Source: an uncultured Clostridia bacterium (lineage in GTDB: Bacteria; Bacillota; Clostridia; UMGS1810). Taken from it: a DNA stretch of 64,000 nt. Positions 27,186 through 35,018 of the stretch are shown here, piece by piece (positions within the stretch are counted from its first letter, which is position 1; the number at the start of each line of letters is the position of its first letter). Position numbers and translations under genes: made by a program. Below the pieces are notes generated by a model. That model saw only the letters and a program-made list of their open reading frames with translations, searched no databases and was not told the DNA's origin. The stretch is from positions 29,964 to 93,963 of the forward strand of contig CAKSIN010000009.1 of NCBI GenBank assembly GCA_934463115.1, read 5' to 3'.

Positions 27186-28017
27186 ATTTCTTTCTGTATT
27201 CCGACGGTGTTACACCGTATTTTCGCCGAAACAACCGATTGAGATATGATGCTGTGCCGAATCCGCATTCCAACGCTATTTCCGTTATGGATTTTTCGCT
27301 GTTTTCCAGCCAAAGTACGGCAGCCTCAAGCCGACGTCTTGTGAGATACTGATGAAATGTACATCCGACCTGCCGCAAAAATAATCTTCCGGCATATTTC
27401 TCGTTTACAAAGTACATCGCAGACAACTTACCGAGTTCCAGCGGATTATTGTAATGTGCGTCGATATGCTGCATTATTCCGGATACCGCACTGTGCTTTC
27501 GCTCAAAAATTATACTCTGTCTCTGCGTCTGACACTTCATGCGGATAAATTCCGCAATTATGTGCGCCGTCTGATACATCTTTTTTCTTTTTGCAGTTCG
27601 GACATTCGAAAAATATGCGGCAAGATTCTTGTATGAGACTCCTGTTTTACAACATGCGGCGCGTGCCTTTTCAGCCGTATTTCCGACAGATTCGGTTGTA
27701 TTGCCGATAAATATAACGCACACAGGTCTGTCGGCGACAAATACCGGATACACATATTCAAACAATCCGTACGGACACATTCCGAAAAAACCATCATGTT
27801 TTTTTATCGCCGCCCTGCATACAACAACTTTGCATCTTGTGCACAGTGCATATCCGTCCGGTGTTGTTTTGACAATATTGCAATATTCCATTTCATGAAT
27901 CCTGTATCTGCTGTCAATTTTAAAAATCTCATTCTCGAATATGCCCGAAACATCGTGCATGTTTATGTTGTAATCCGTGCTTTCAATTAAAAAATCAAGA
28001 AGTTCATTCAATTCCAT
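27175..28017 (-). CDS. AraC-family regulator with PocR sensory domain
   Basis: A 280-residue regulator. Residues about 10-165 match the PocR domain pattern, with clustered cysteines (DGYALCTRCKVVVC and FFGMCPYGLFEYVYPV) that may hold a ligand or metal. The C-terminal AraC DNA-binding part ends with ITEIALECGFGTASYLNRLFRRKYGVTPSEYRK. PocR itself governs propanediol use, but the domain binds varied small molecules. It is divergent from the FAD oxidoreductase gene; the shared 152-bp gap holds repeats that look like its operators. Confidence 0.85.
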   Translation of the reverse strand: MELNELLDFLIESTDYNINMHDVSGIFENEIFKIDSRYRIHEMEYCNIVKTTPDGYALCTRCKVVVCRAAIKKHDGFFGMCPYGLFEYVYPVFVADRPVCVIFIGNTTESVGNTAEKARAACCKTGVSYKNLAAYFSNVRTAKRKKMYQTAHIIAEFIRMKCQTQRQSIIFERKHSAVSGIMQHIDAHYNNPLELGKLSAMYFVNEKYAGRLFLRQVGCTFHQYLTRRRLEAAVLWLENSEKSITEIALECGFGTASYLNRLFRRKYGVTPSEYRKKFKS

Positions 28018-28051
28018 AGTGCGATTGCTCCCAATTTCCTTTTATACCCGT

Positions 28052-28127
28052 ATTTTATCACAAATGTTTCGTTTGTGCAATACCATATTTAGTTTGTGAT
28101 AGAATTTTTTCGTAGCAAATGTATAAT
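28052..28127. promoter_or_regulatory. Divergent promoters with AraC-type operator repeats
   Basis: Two 11-bp direct repeats, TTTCGTTTGTG (28067-28077) and TTTAGTTTGTG (28088-28098), start 21 bp apart, which is two helical turns. The first also forms an inverted repeat, CACAAA-N7-TTTGTG (28059-28077). A plus-strand TATAAT (28122-28127) with a poor -35 begins 24 bp after the second repeat. A minus-strand promoter, TTGCAC (28080-28075), 17 bp, TAAAAT (28057-28052), has the inverted repeat in its spacer. This fits activation of the FAD oxidoreductase gene and self-repression of the PocR-AraC gene. Confidence 0.55.
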
Positions 28128-28169
28128 TAATTCAGAAACACCATTTTAAATAATACGGAGTGTGATAAT

Positions 28170-29438
28170 ATGAAAAAATACGATCTTATTGTTGTGGGCG
28201 GCGGCTTTTCCGGCTGTGCGGCGGCAGTTTCGGCAGCGCGCAGCGGTCTTAAGGTATTGCTTGCAGAAAAATCAAACGCCCTCGGCGGTGCGGCAAATAT
28301 TTGCCTTGTAAACCCGTTTACACGCTACTATACTCACGAAGAAGACGGCAGCCGCAAAGACCTCAGTGCAGGATTTTTTAAGGAAATAACCGACGAACTC
28401 GAAAAAAACGGCGCATACTATCAAAAAAAGAGAGCTGATGAAACGGAAATCTTTAACGAGGAATATCTGAAACTGATACTAAACCGAAAGCTGACTGAAT
28501 CCGGTGCAGATATAATTTTTAACAGTTATCTGACCGAGTCAAAAACCGACGGCGAAAAAATTAAATCGGTAACATTTGCATGCGTATCCGGGAATGTGAC
28601 ATTCGAAGCCGAAAGATTCATAGATGCCAGCGGCGACGGTGCTCTTGCCTACATAACCGGCTGTCTGTATAAACTCGGCAGAGAGAGCGACAGCTTGTGC
28701 CAGCCGATGACTTTGTGTTTTCGCATAGGCAATGTCGATATGGAAAAATATTGCGAGGAAAAAGCAAAAATTACACCGCTGTACAAGAAAATGCGCCTGG
28801 AAGGAAAAATAAAAAACATCCGCGAAGATGTGCTGATATTCCGAAATGTTTTTCCGAATGTTTTGCATTTTAATTCCACAAGAATTGTTCGGCGCAATCC
28901 TACGGATGTCTTTGACGTAACGGCAGCGGAAATTGAGGCACGCGAGCAGGTCTTTGAACTTATGGATTTTCTTAAAAGTAATTTCAAGGCATTTAAAAAT
29001 GCCGATGTGCTGTCCACAGCAATGCAAATCGGTGTTCGTGAAAGCCGCATGTTTGAGGGCGAATACACTCTCACAAAGGAGGATCTCATGTCCTGCCGCC
29101 GTTTTGACGACTCTGTTGCTTTGGGTAACTATGACATAGACATACATAACCCGGAGGGTTCGGGAACAAGCCATTATTACTTTAAAGACGGCGAGTACTA
29201 CACAATCCCATATCGCTGCATGGTGGTAAAAAAATACTCAAATCTGCTTGTTACGGGACGGTGCACGAGTGTAACCCATGAGGCGCAGGCATCTGTTCGT
29301 GTAATGGCGATTGTGTGCTGTCTGGGTGAAGCGGCGGGATATGCTGCTGCCGTTGCCGCAAAAAATAACTCGTCCATGTCCGATATAAACATGGACGAGC
29401 TGCATAAATTGCTGCTTTCCAACGGCGCACTATTCTGA
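28170..29438 (+). CDS. FAD-dependent oxidoreductase (FAD_oxidored family)
   Basis: A 422-residue flavoprotein. The N-terminal dinucleotide fold is VVGGGFSGCAAAVSAARSG with the ribose-binding Glu in LLAEKSN. ASGDGALAYITGC, near residue 155, is the second FAD-contact region. The end has LLVTGRCTSVTHEAQASVRVM followed by GEAAGYAAAVA, typical of the PF12831 group. Some members oxidise or reduce carbocyclic or unsaturated acids; no substrate can be stated here. A GGAG site lies before the ATG. Its last 9 bp overlap the 3' end of the convergent thioredoxin gene. Confidence 0.8.
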   Translation: MKKYDLIVVGGGFSGCAAAVSAARSGLKVLLAEKSNALGGAANICLVNPFTRYYTHEEDGSRKDLSAGFFKEITDELEKNGAYYQKKRADETEIFNEEYLKLILNRKLTESGADIIFNSYLTESKTDGEKIKSVTFACVSGNVTFEAERFIDASGDGALAYITGCLYKLGRESDSLCQPMTLCFRIGNVDMEKYCEEKAKITPLYKKMRLEGKIKNIREDVLIFRNVFPNVLHFNSTRIVRRNPTDVFDVTAAEIEAREQVFELMDFLKSNFKAFKNADVLSTAMQIGVRESRMFEGEYTLTKEDLMSCRRFDDSVALGNYDIDIHNPEGSGTSHYYFKDGEYYTIPYRCMVVKKYSNLLVTGRCTSVTHEAQASVRVMAIVCCLGEAAGYAAAVAAKNNSSMSDINMDELHKLLLSNGALF

Positions 29439-29756
29439 GAGCACAGAATCAACCAACTGCGAGATTTCGTCACTTGTGCAATAACCCACAGATGTCTTGA
29501 CAATCTTGCCATCCTTTATAACAACAAGCATCGGGATGCTGACTACGCCGAATTTTGTGGCGAGTCGCGATTCATCATCTACATTCACCTTGCCGACTTT
29601 AATTTTGCCGTCGTACTTTTCTGCTGCGGCGGCAAGTTCCGGTGCAAGCATTCTGCACGGTCCGCACCACTCCGCCCAAAAATCAAGCAAAACGGGAACA
29701 GGTGAATTTTCCACTTCTGTTTTGTAATTCATGCTCGTTATCGTTACTTCATTCAT
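29430..29756 (-). CDS. trxA: Thioredoxin
   Basis: A 108-residue dithiol reductant. The active site is WCGPC with Cys31 and Cys34, and the cis-proline region is VVSIPMLVVIK. AAGGAG lies 11 nt before the ATG. It follows the FTR-like gene by 15 nt, so both share a promoter. The pair suggests reduction by reduced ferredoxin, not by an NADPH thioredoxin reductase; that is inference. Confidence 0.95.
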   Translation of the reverse strand: MNEVTITSMNYKTEVENSPVPVLLDFWAEWCGPCRMLAPELAAAAEKYDGKIKVGKVNVDDESRLATKFGVVSIPMLVVIKDGKIVKTSVGYCTSDEISQLVDSVLSE

Positions 29757-29771
29757 AGTGCAAACAACTCC

Positions 29772-29969
29772 TTATTTTGATTTGTAATATAACATACAAT
29801 GACAGTATCCCTCAAAATCAGGATCCTTTATCTGGTTTCTGAATTCCTCACACATACATTTATTTTCCGGTATATGCTCAAGCTTGCACGGACAATAACC
29901 GCCTGTACGCTCAAGGCCTTTTTTAACCGTTTCCACAATTTCTTTGTTACTGTTTAATACAACCTTCAT
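29772..29969 (-). CDS. Ferredoxin:thioredoxin reductase catalytic-chain-like protein
   Basis: A 65-residue protein with the cysteine layout of the FTR catalytic subunit: CPC at 26-28, CMC at 38-40 and CHC at 56-58, within GYCPCKL ... NKCMCEEF ... GYCHCMLYYK. In the known enzyme these hold a 4Fe-4S cluster and a redox disulfide. It is shorter than plant FTR-beta (about 110 residues), and no variable chain is nearby. I chose the second ATG (29969), which has better spacing from GAGGTG. It is the first gene of an operon with thioredoxin. Confidence 0.75.
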   Translation of the reverse strand: MKVVLNSNKEIVETVKKGLERTGGYCPCKLEHIPENKCMCEEFRNQIKDPDFEGYCHCMLYYKSK

Positions 29970-30002
29970 CATGCACCTCAAAGCTTATTACTTTTCGGCT
30001 AT

Positions 30003-30032
30003 ATTCTACCATACTTCGGCACAAAATGTCAA
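30003..30032 (-). promoter_or_regulatory. Promoter for the FTR-like/thioredoxin operon
   Basis: TTGACA (30032-30027), 18 bp, TAGAAT (30008-30003) on the minus strand, 34 bp before the FTR-like start. Confidence 0.75.
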
Positions 30033-30143
30033 TCGGTTAATTTTCAAATGTATATATTGCTGTATGTTTTGGTATATTTTTGTGCGATATAACAAAAGAT
30101 ATACGCGATATTAAAAAAAACATTTCACCGAAAGGATGATTTT

Positions 30144-30422
30144 ATGGAAATTACCGATATCAGAATAAGACAAATGACTCAGGACGCGCGTATGAAAGCA
30201 GTGGTTTCCGTTACATTTGACAACTGCTTTGTTGTACACGATATAAAGATTATCGACGGCGGAGACAGAATGTTCATAGCCATGCCGAGCCGAAAAACAC
30301 CGGACAATGAATTCAAAGATATTGCCCATCCCATAAATGTGGAAATGCGCGAAATGCTGTCGGACAGAATATTGGAAAAGTACAACACAACACTGATTGC
30401 ACTGGAAACAGATGACGCCTGA
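30144..30422 (+). CDS. spoVG: Septation/sporulation regulator SpoVG
   Basis: A 92-residue nucleic-acid-binding regulator linked to sporulation and cell-envelope control in Bacillota. It begins MEITDIRIRQMTQDARMKA and contains FVVHDIKIIDG followed by FIAMPSRKT and DIAHPIN, the family core. AAAGGATG lies before the ATG. It stands alone and is convergent with the next gene. A -10-like GATATAAC lies about 50 bp upstream, but no convincing -35 or sigma-H site was found. Confidence 0.96.
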   Translation: MEITDIRIRQMTQDARMKAVVSVTFDNCFVVHDIKIIDGGDRMFIAMPSRKTPDNEFKDIAHPINVEMREMLSDRILEKYNTTLIALETDDA

Positions 30423-30448
30423 ATTTTTCAGACTGCGGCAAAGTATAT

Positions 30449-31312
30449 CTACCTCACCCGTCTGAGTTCGGCGCATGCGCTTTCCTTTTCATCCGGATCA
30501 CCGGGAAGCATTCTGATGAGCTGCTGTTCCATGTAACGCAGAGTTTCGCGATAGCCGGAGTGATTTGCATTATTTGCCATGAGCCGCATACTTTTTCTGA
30601 AATCTACTATAGAATTTTTGCAGAGTGCATCATTCACATAATCGGAAAAGTTTTCGTGCTTGATTACAGAATACAGATTTTGGCTCAGCACATGCGACAT
30701 GCTTTCGCTGTCGTACACACCGGACATTTTGTACAGATGACGTGCCATGTCTGCCATAACACCCATATAGACTGTAGCAAACCGATTTGCCGTGCGGGCA
30801 AGGTATATCTCATCGCGGCTGCTTAGCTTGCACGGAATACCTGCGCTGCCGAGCGATTCGGCAAGCTCGGCCGTAAGGAGACCGAAATCCTCTATCATGG
30901 TGTTTATGCCGACCGGCGAACTGTTGATATTTTCGGAATATATAAAAGGAAACACAAGTGTGGTGTATATATTTCTGCCGTGTTTCAAAACATCGATATT
31001 ATTTTCGATATCTCCCACACTGCAAACAATCTTACCATACATGTGCTTTTCCTTAATGCGCGCAAATACATCTTCGATAATGCAATCTCCGGCAGGAACA
31101 AAAATTACATCGCTTCTGTCCAATGCCGGTGCAAAGTCGGAATATGCCGGCAAACCGTAAGGAACGGCAAGTTTAACCGCCTTTTCAATATTGCGGTTGT
31201 ACACTCCCGTCACATGCATTTTACAATTGAATTTATCGTCCCTTACCGCGGTCATTACAGCGCGCAGGAGGCGGTTTGTAAGTTTTGAGCTATTTACAAA
31301 AAGTGCGTTCAT
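30449..31312 (-). CDS. Rossmann-type protein resembling DUF2520 family, function unknown
   Basis: A protein of about 287 residues. The first 110 residues alternate strands and helices like an NAD(P)-binding domain (VTGVYNRNIEKAVKLAVPYG, then SDVIFVPAGDCIIEDVF), though a GxGxxG loop is missing. The C-terminal 150 residues are helical, as in DUF2520 or pyrroline-5-carboxylate-reductase-like proteins. I am not certain of the family. ATG 31312 lies about 12 nt after AGGAAG. It follows tmcAL by 20 nt on the same strand. Confidence 0.5.
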   Translation of the reverse strand: MNALFVNSSKLTNRLLRAVMTAVRDDKFNCKMHVTGVYNRNIEKAVKLAVPYGLPAYSDFAPALDRSDVIFVPAGDCIIEDVFARIKEKHMYGKIVCSVGDIENNIDVLKHGRNIYTTLVFPFIYSENINSSPVGINTMIEDFGLLTAELAESLGSAGIPCKLSSRDEIYLARTANRFATVYMGVMADMARHLYKMSGVYDSESMSHVLSQNLYSVIKHENFSDYVNDALCKNSIVDFRKSMRLMANNANHSGYRETLRYMEQQLIRMLPGDPDEKESACAELRRVR

Positions 31313-31332
31313 GATATTTATTATGCTTCCTT

Positions 31333-32463
31333 TCAAAAAACAATCGGGCTGTTTTTATAGTCCGCGCCGGCTCTTTTGCCGCAGCACAGTGCCGCAATGT
31401 CAGTGGCAAGAATATCCTTGCCAAGCATATCGTCATTTTGTGCGCTCACATCGGCTGCCTTAACTACTATTTCGATATTTCCGGCAGATTTGACAGCTTT
31501 TAACACCTCGGCTCCTCCGCTGTTCATAGCAAGGATACGGGCATACCGTGGCAGTTTATATTCCCGGATTCCGAGCAAAGAGCAAAGAATTACACGTCGG
31601 ATTCTGTGAGCTGTATACCGTTTGGTAACGCAGTTCGCTACAAATTCATCCGTGTCGGAAGAATTTTTTGCCGCAAGAATCATTCTGTTTTCAAGTCCCG
31701 GCTCCATGCCTGATATACCGAAAAGACTTTCGGGTGCAGCCATCCTGAAAAAGCCGAGTATCAGCGCGTTCAATCTCATTATATCATATATTTCGCCGTT
31801 TGTACATGAGTAAAAACGGCTATTTTTGCCATTATTTCGTATATCCTGTCGAATTGCCGTTGCACTCGGTACAGCGGCGTCAATGTCCTCACTGTGGTAT
31901 TCACTTTTTCGTTTTATCACATGAACATCCATTTTGCTGCCGAGCATTTTGCACGCTTTGATATATGATATTGCCAGTGTCGAATTTGGCATTGACATTA
32001 CATCCGTTGCAGACTCCATCTGTGATTTCAGAGCAACATGACAGGCGGCAGGATAACCCATACCCGATTCAAGTGCGTTTTGCAGCGCCGCTTTGTACCC
32101 CGACGGTTCCGAAATACGTATTTCGGCCGCGTCGGTCAAAAGATGTGCATCGTCACATTCACTTCCAAAAGCTATACCGTCTGCCCCCATTGCGTTTAAA
32201 ATAGAAACACCGCCGAGAGCAAAATTATCCGCCGATTGCAAAACGCAGCTTACCGGAAGTTCCACAACCAGATCGGCACCTCCCTCTATAGCTGAGCGCG
32301 CCCGCGACCACTTGTCAAAGACAGCAACATCGCCGCGCTGAACCATACTGCCGCTCATTATGCACACAATTTTGTCCGCTCCGGTTTCTTTGCGCGTTTT
32401 CTCTATAAGATATCTGTGCCCGTCATGAAACGGGTTAAATTCACAGATTATTCCGTAAACCAT
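31333..32463 (-). CDS. tmcAL: tRNA(Met) cytidine acetate ligase TmcAL
   Basis: A 376-residue nucleotidyltransferase-fold enzyme that activates acetate as acetyl-AMP and acetylates C34 of elongator tRNA-Met. The N-terminus has FNPFHDGHRYLI with the HxGH nucleotide motif, then IMSGSMVQRGDVAVFDKWSRA and DLVVELPVS. ATG 32463 has AGGGGAA 8 nt upstream. The cell makes acetyl phosphate and acetate through Pta-AckA, so substrate is available. Its 5' region abuts the divergent tRNA-Lys promoter; no clear promoter of its own is visible. Confidence 0.92.
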   Translation of the reverse strand: MVYGIICEFNPFHDGHRYLIEKTRKETGADKIVCIMSGSMVQRGDVAVFDKWSRARSAIEGGADLVVELPVSCVLQSADNFALGGVSILNAMGADGIAFGSECDDAHLLTDAAEIRISEPSGYKAALQNALESGMGYPAACHVALKSQMESATDVMSMPNSTLAISYIKACKMLGSKMDVHVIKRKSEYHSEDIDAAVPSATAIRQDIRNNGKNSRFYSCTNGEIYDIMRLNALILGFFRMAAPESLFGISGMEPGLENRMILAAKNSSDTDEFVANCVTKRYTAHRIRRVILCSLLGIREYKLPRYARILAMNSGGAEVLKAVKSAGNIEIVVKAADVSAQNDDMLGKDILATDIAALCCGKRAGADYKNSPIVF

Positions 32464-32493
32464 AAAAATTTTCCCCTTTTTTTCAAAAAAGTA

Positions 32494-32522
32494 TTGACAA
32501 ATCTCCAATTATCATGTATAAT
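32494..32522 (+). promoter_or_regulatory. Consensus promoter for tRNA-Lys
   Basis: TTGACA (32494-32499), 17 bp, TATAAT (32517-32522). Both hexamers are perfect; the tRNA begins 21 bp downstream. Confidence 0.92.
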
Positions 32523-32542
32523 AGTCAACGTTGATTCGGTTT

Positions 32543-32618
32543 GCACCATTAGCTCAGTTGGTAGAGCACCTGACTCTTAATCAGGGTGTCCCGGGTTCGA
32601 GCCCCTGATGGTGCACCA
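32543..32618 (+). tRNA. tRNA-Lys (anticodon CTT)
   Basis: A 76-nt cloverleaf with encoded CCA. The acceptor stem is GCACCAT/ATGGTGC with discriminator A. The D-arm is AGCTCAGTTGGTAGAGC. The anticodon stem CCTGA/TCAGG holds the loop CTCTTAA, giving CTT and reading AAG. The T-arm is CCGGGTTCGAGCCCCTG-like. A consensus promoter lies before it and a strong terminator directly after, so it is a single-gene unit. Confidence 0.97.
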
Positions 32619-32620
32619 TA

Positions 32621-32653
32621 TCGGAACGAACATTGTTTCGTTCCGATTTTTTT
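32621..32653 (+). terminator. Intrinsic terminator after tRNA-Lys
   Basis: TCGGAACGAA-CATTGT-TTCGTTCCGA, then seven T residues. It starts 2 nt after the CCA end. Confidence 0.93.
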
Positions 32654-32662
32654 ATATTCCGA

Positions 32663-33097
32663 TTATTCTCTTTCGGCTAATTTTTCTAGTATTTCTCCGT
32701 TTATACTGCGTATACTGTCAAGAGCAATTTCCGTCCCGTCCGTAAAAATTATAATACGTCTGCACATATCTATTGTCCGGGCACTGCCGGTGAATTTTTC
32801 ATACCTTCCGCCGGATTTTTTTTCATCCGGAATAAAATAGCATACATTTACACACGGTGTGTCTTTGATGTTATCTTCTATAATCTTCATAGCCGTGTTT
32901 AAGTTTTCGATATCCGTTTCGCCGAGTTCCCTGAAATCTTCCGTTTTGCGTTCTGCCTCGCGTATCGCCGCAGAGTGCGCGGAAAGAGCGGCAAACGGGG
33001 CAAACTGTGCCGCACGTTTTTCTGCCGTCATCCGCGGCCGCTTAACCGACGTGTGATGTTCAAGGTCTATTATTTTGCTGTAATCACGTTCCGACAT
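32663..33097 (-). CDS. YolD-like family protein
   Basis: A 144-residue protein with the clostridial YolD-like N-terminal pattern: IIDLEHHTSVKRPRM, then KRAAQFAPFAALSAHSAAIREAERKT. The C-terminal half (RTIDMCRRIIIFTDGTEIALDSIRSI) is a small strand-rich domain. Related genes usually sit beside a Y-family DNA polymerase; none is present here. AAGGATGG lies before the ATG, and it follows hydE within a few bases. Its role is unknown. Confidence 0.65.
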   Translation of the reverse strand: MSERDYSKIIDLEHHTSVKRPRMTAEKRAAQFAPFAALSAHSAAIREAERKTEDFRELGETDIENLNTAMKIIEDNIKDTPCVNVCYFIPDEKKSGGRYEKFTGSARTIDMCRRIIIFTDGTEIALDSIRSINGEILEKLAERE

Positions 33098-33104
33098 CTT
33101 ATCA

Positions 33105-34151
33105 TCAAACCATCCTTTTTACATCTCCGCGATCCGTTACTATTCGATATCCTGCCGACTCAACACGCCTTTCCAGGCACCCGCGGCATTGCGCAGCTTC
33201 TTCACCGGTGCAGATTTTATTTTCGTACAAATCATACAGCTTGCGAACTCTCACCGGAGACAGATTCGGCATAACAACATTCGCGCCGGCTTTGAGCCCG
33301 AGTTCGCGTCCGTTCGGATGAATGGTACCGAGCGCCGTTGTTGACGGTATCAGCGCATACGGAAACATCAGCCGCAGTATCGAAATTATTCTCGTTGTAA
33401 GAGCACATGTGCCACTTTCAAACTTTGCAAACGGCGTTTGCGCATGGGTAATATACGGTCCTATACCTATCATATCCGGCATAAGTTCCTGCAAAAATCT
33501 AATGTCGGACACAATATTTCCGAGAGTCTGATACGGACTCTGAACCATAAAACCCGAGCCGACCTGATATCCGATTTCTTTGAGTTCAAACAGACAGCGT
33601 TTTCTGTTTTCAAGGCTCATGGATGACGGATGCAACTTGGAATAATGCTCGTCCTCCGCCGTCTCGTGTCTCAAAAGATAACGCGTAGCGCCGGATTCAT
33701 AAAATCTCTCGTAGTCCGAGCGCGAACGTTCACCAACCGATAAAGTTATTGCACAGTCGGGATGACGGCGGCTTATCTCCGAAATAATATCACACAGCGT
33801 ATCACATGTAAAATAAGCGTCCTCTCCGCCCTGCAGAACAAATGTTCTGAAACCGAGTCTGTAACCCTCGCTGCAGCAGTCGAGAATTTCATCTTTTGTC
33901 AGGCGATAGCGAACCGCATTTTTGTTTGAACGGCGGATTCCGCAATAGTAGCAGTCATTTTTGCAATAATTCGTAAATTCTATCAGTCCGCGCACATAGA
34001 CCTCATCACCGTATATACTTCGGCGCACTTCGTCCGCTTCGGCGGCAAGATATTTGTCATAATTATCGCAGCCGAGTATTTTCAGAAGTTCCAAATCACT
34101 GAGGTTGCCGTCGCGGCGCAGTTTTTTTACTGTTTCTTCGTATCTGTTCAT
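33105..34151 (-). CDS. hydE: [FeFe]-hydrogenase maturation radical SAM enzyme HydE
   Basis: A 348-residue radical SAM protein of H-cluster assembly. The cluster motif CKNDCYYC lies at residues 63-70, followed by GIRRSN and the glycine-rich LQGGEDAYF. SVGERSRSDYERFYESGATRYLLRHETA is the substrate-side signature of the HydE/PylB group. The C-terminal CRGCLERR may hold an extra cluster. Neither hydF, hydG nor a hydrogenase gene lies in the window. PylB-like function is an alternative, but the match to HydE is better. It is part of a tightly packed minus-strand group. Confidence 0.88.
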   Translation of the reverse strand: MNRYEETVKKLRRDGNLSDLELLKILGCDNYDKYLAAEADEVRRSIYGDEVYVRGLIEFTNYCKNDCYYCGIRRSNKNAVRYRLTKDEILDCCSEGYRLGFRTFVLQGGEDAYFTCDTLCDIISEISRRHPDCAITLSVGERSRSDYERFYESGATRYLLRHETAEDEHYSKLHPSSMSLENRKRCLFELKEIGYQVGSGFMVQSPYQTLGNIVSDIRFLQELMPDMIGIGPYITHAQTPFAKFESGTCALTTRIISILRLMFPYALIPSTTALGTIHPNGRELGLKAGANVVMPNLSPVRVRKLYDLYENKICTGEEAAQCRGCLERRVESAGYRIVTDRGDVKRMV

Positions 34152-34165
34152 ATCACACCTGCGCT

Positions 34166-34489
34166 TTATCTCACAACGGCAAAGAATTCCAGAACTTCGT
34201 CACAGTTGTTTGTCATACTGTGAGAATGTCCGTCCGCGCAATAATGCGCCTGTCCGACAGTTGCCTCAAACTCATTGCCATCGTACACAATGCTTGCTTT
34301 GCCGCGGAGAATATATATTATTTCCGCGTTGCCCTCGTGTACATGATAGCCTATAGACGAACCTTTTTCAAGCCGACCGCGCATAATTTTTGCACTGCCG
34401 TCATCGTACATTTTCACATTAAGCTCACCGCTGCCGCCCTTGAATGCGGACAGTTTATTTTCGTCCATTTTGCTGTAATCTATTATCAT
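34166..34489 (-). CDS. Cupin-domain protein
   Basis: A 107-residue single-domain cupin. Motif 1 is GSSIGYHVHEGNAEIIYILRG, carrying the HxH and E metal ligands; motif 2 is GQAHYCADGHSHSMTN. It could bind a metal and a small ligand; the enzyme role is unknown. ATG 34489 has GGAGG 8 nt upstream. Its start lies inside the 3' end of the Gx transporter gene (about 35 bp overlap). Confidence 0.8.
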   Translation of the reverse strand: MIIDYSKMDENKLSAFKGGSGELNVKMYDDGSAKIMRGRLEKGSSIGYHVHEGNAEIIYILRGKASIVYDGNEFEATVGQAHYCADGHSHSMTNNCDEVLEFFAVVR

Positions 34490-35018
34490 TTTGCTTTCCT
34501 CCGAATAATTTGTTAAAATGCCAAATAACATACTGTGCGCAAAGCCCCGTAAATGTTCCGGTTATGCACGCGGAAATTCCGAGCACCGCACCGTATTTAA
34601 GCACTTTTGCACTGCCCATGACAACACATGCGCACAAAAGCTGACCTGCGTTATGAAAAACCGCGCTGACAACACCGAGCGCCCAAATGCTTTTTTTATC
34701 AAAAAAACCGTGCAATACATATATTGCCGCATAGCTCAAAAATCCGCCGCAAACACTGTACATAAGCGACACCGCCTGCCCGGCAAACATATTTGCAAGG
34801 ATAATACGCACCGTAAGAATCATAAATGCATATGCCGAATCCAAAAAATAAAATGCACACAGCGTAACCGTGTTTGCCAATCCGATTTTTATTCCCGGAA
34901 TCGGAATCGGCGGCGGAATCATCGATTCCAGCACAAAAAGAGTAAGCGCAATGCACGCAAGCAATGCTCCCACTGTTATTTTTTTTGCTGAAAACCGCTT
35001 ATTGTCCGACAACGGCAT
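34455..35018 (-). CDS. Gx transporter family protein (Hpr_S1-like)
   Basis: A membrane protein of about 187 residues with five to six hydrophobic helices. It shows the family pattern LFVLESMIPPPIPIPGIKIGLANTVTL near residue 30 (first half ESMIPPPIPIPGIKIGLAN). It was once annotated as a heptaprenyl diphosphate synthase component, but it resembles ECF-type S components. The start is uncertain: ATG 35018, TTG 35012 (better spacing from GAGG) or GTG 35027. It overlaps the NusG_II gene, its usual partner. Confidence 0.75.
   Translation of the reverse strand: MPLSDNKRFSAKKITVGALLACIALTLFVLESMIPPPIPIPGIKIGLANTVTLCAFYFLDSAYAFMILTVRIILANMFAGQAVSLMYSVCGGFLSYAAIYVLHGFFDKKSIWALGVVSAVFHNAGQLLCACVVMGSAKVLKYGAVLGISACITGTFTGLCAQYVIWHFNKLFGGKQNDNRLQQNGRK

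Noticed and set aside
32464..32542. A minus-strand promoter for tmcAL overlapping the tRNA-Lys promoter
   Set aside because: TTGACT is present on the minus strand but no acceptable -10 lies at 16-18 bp.
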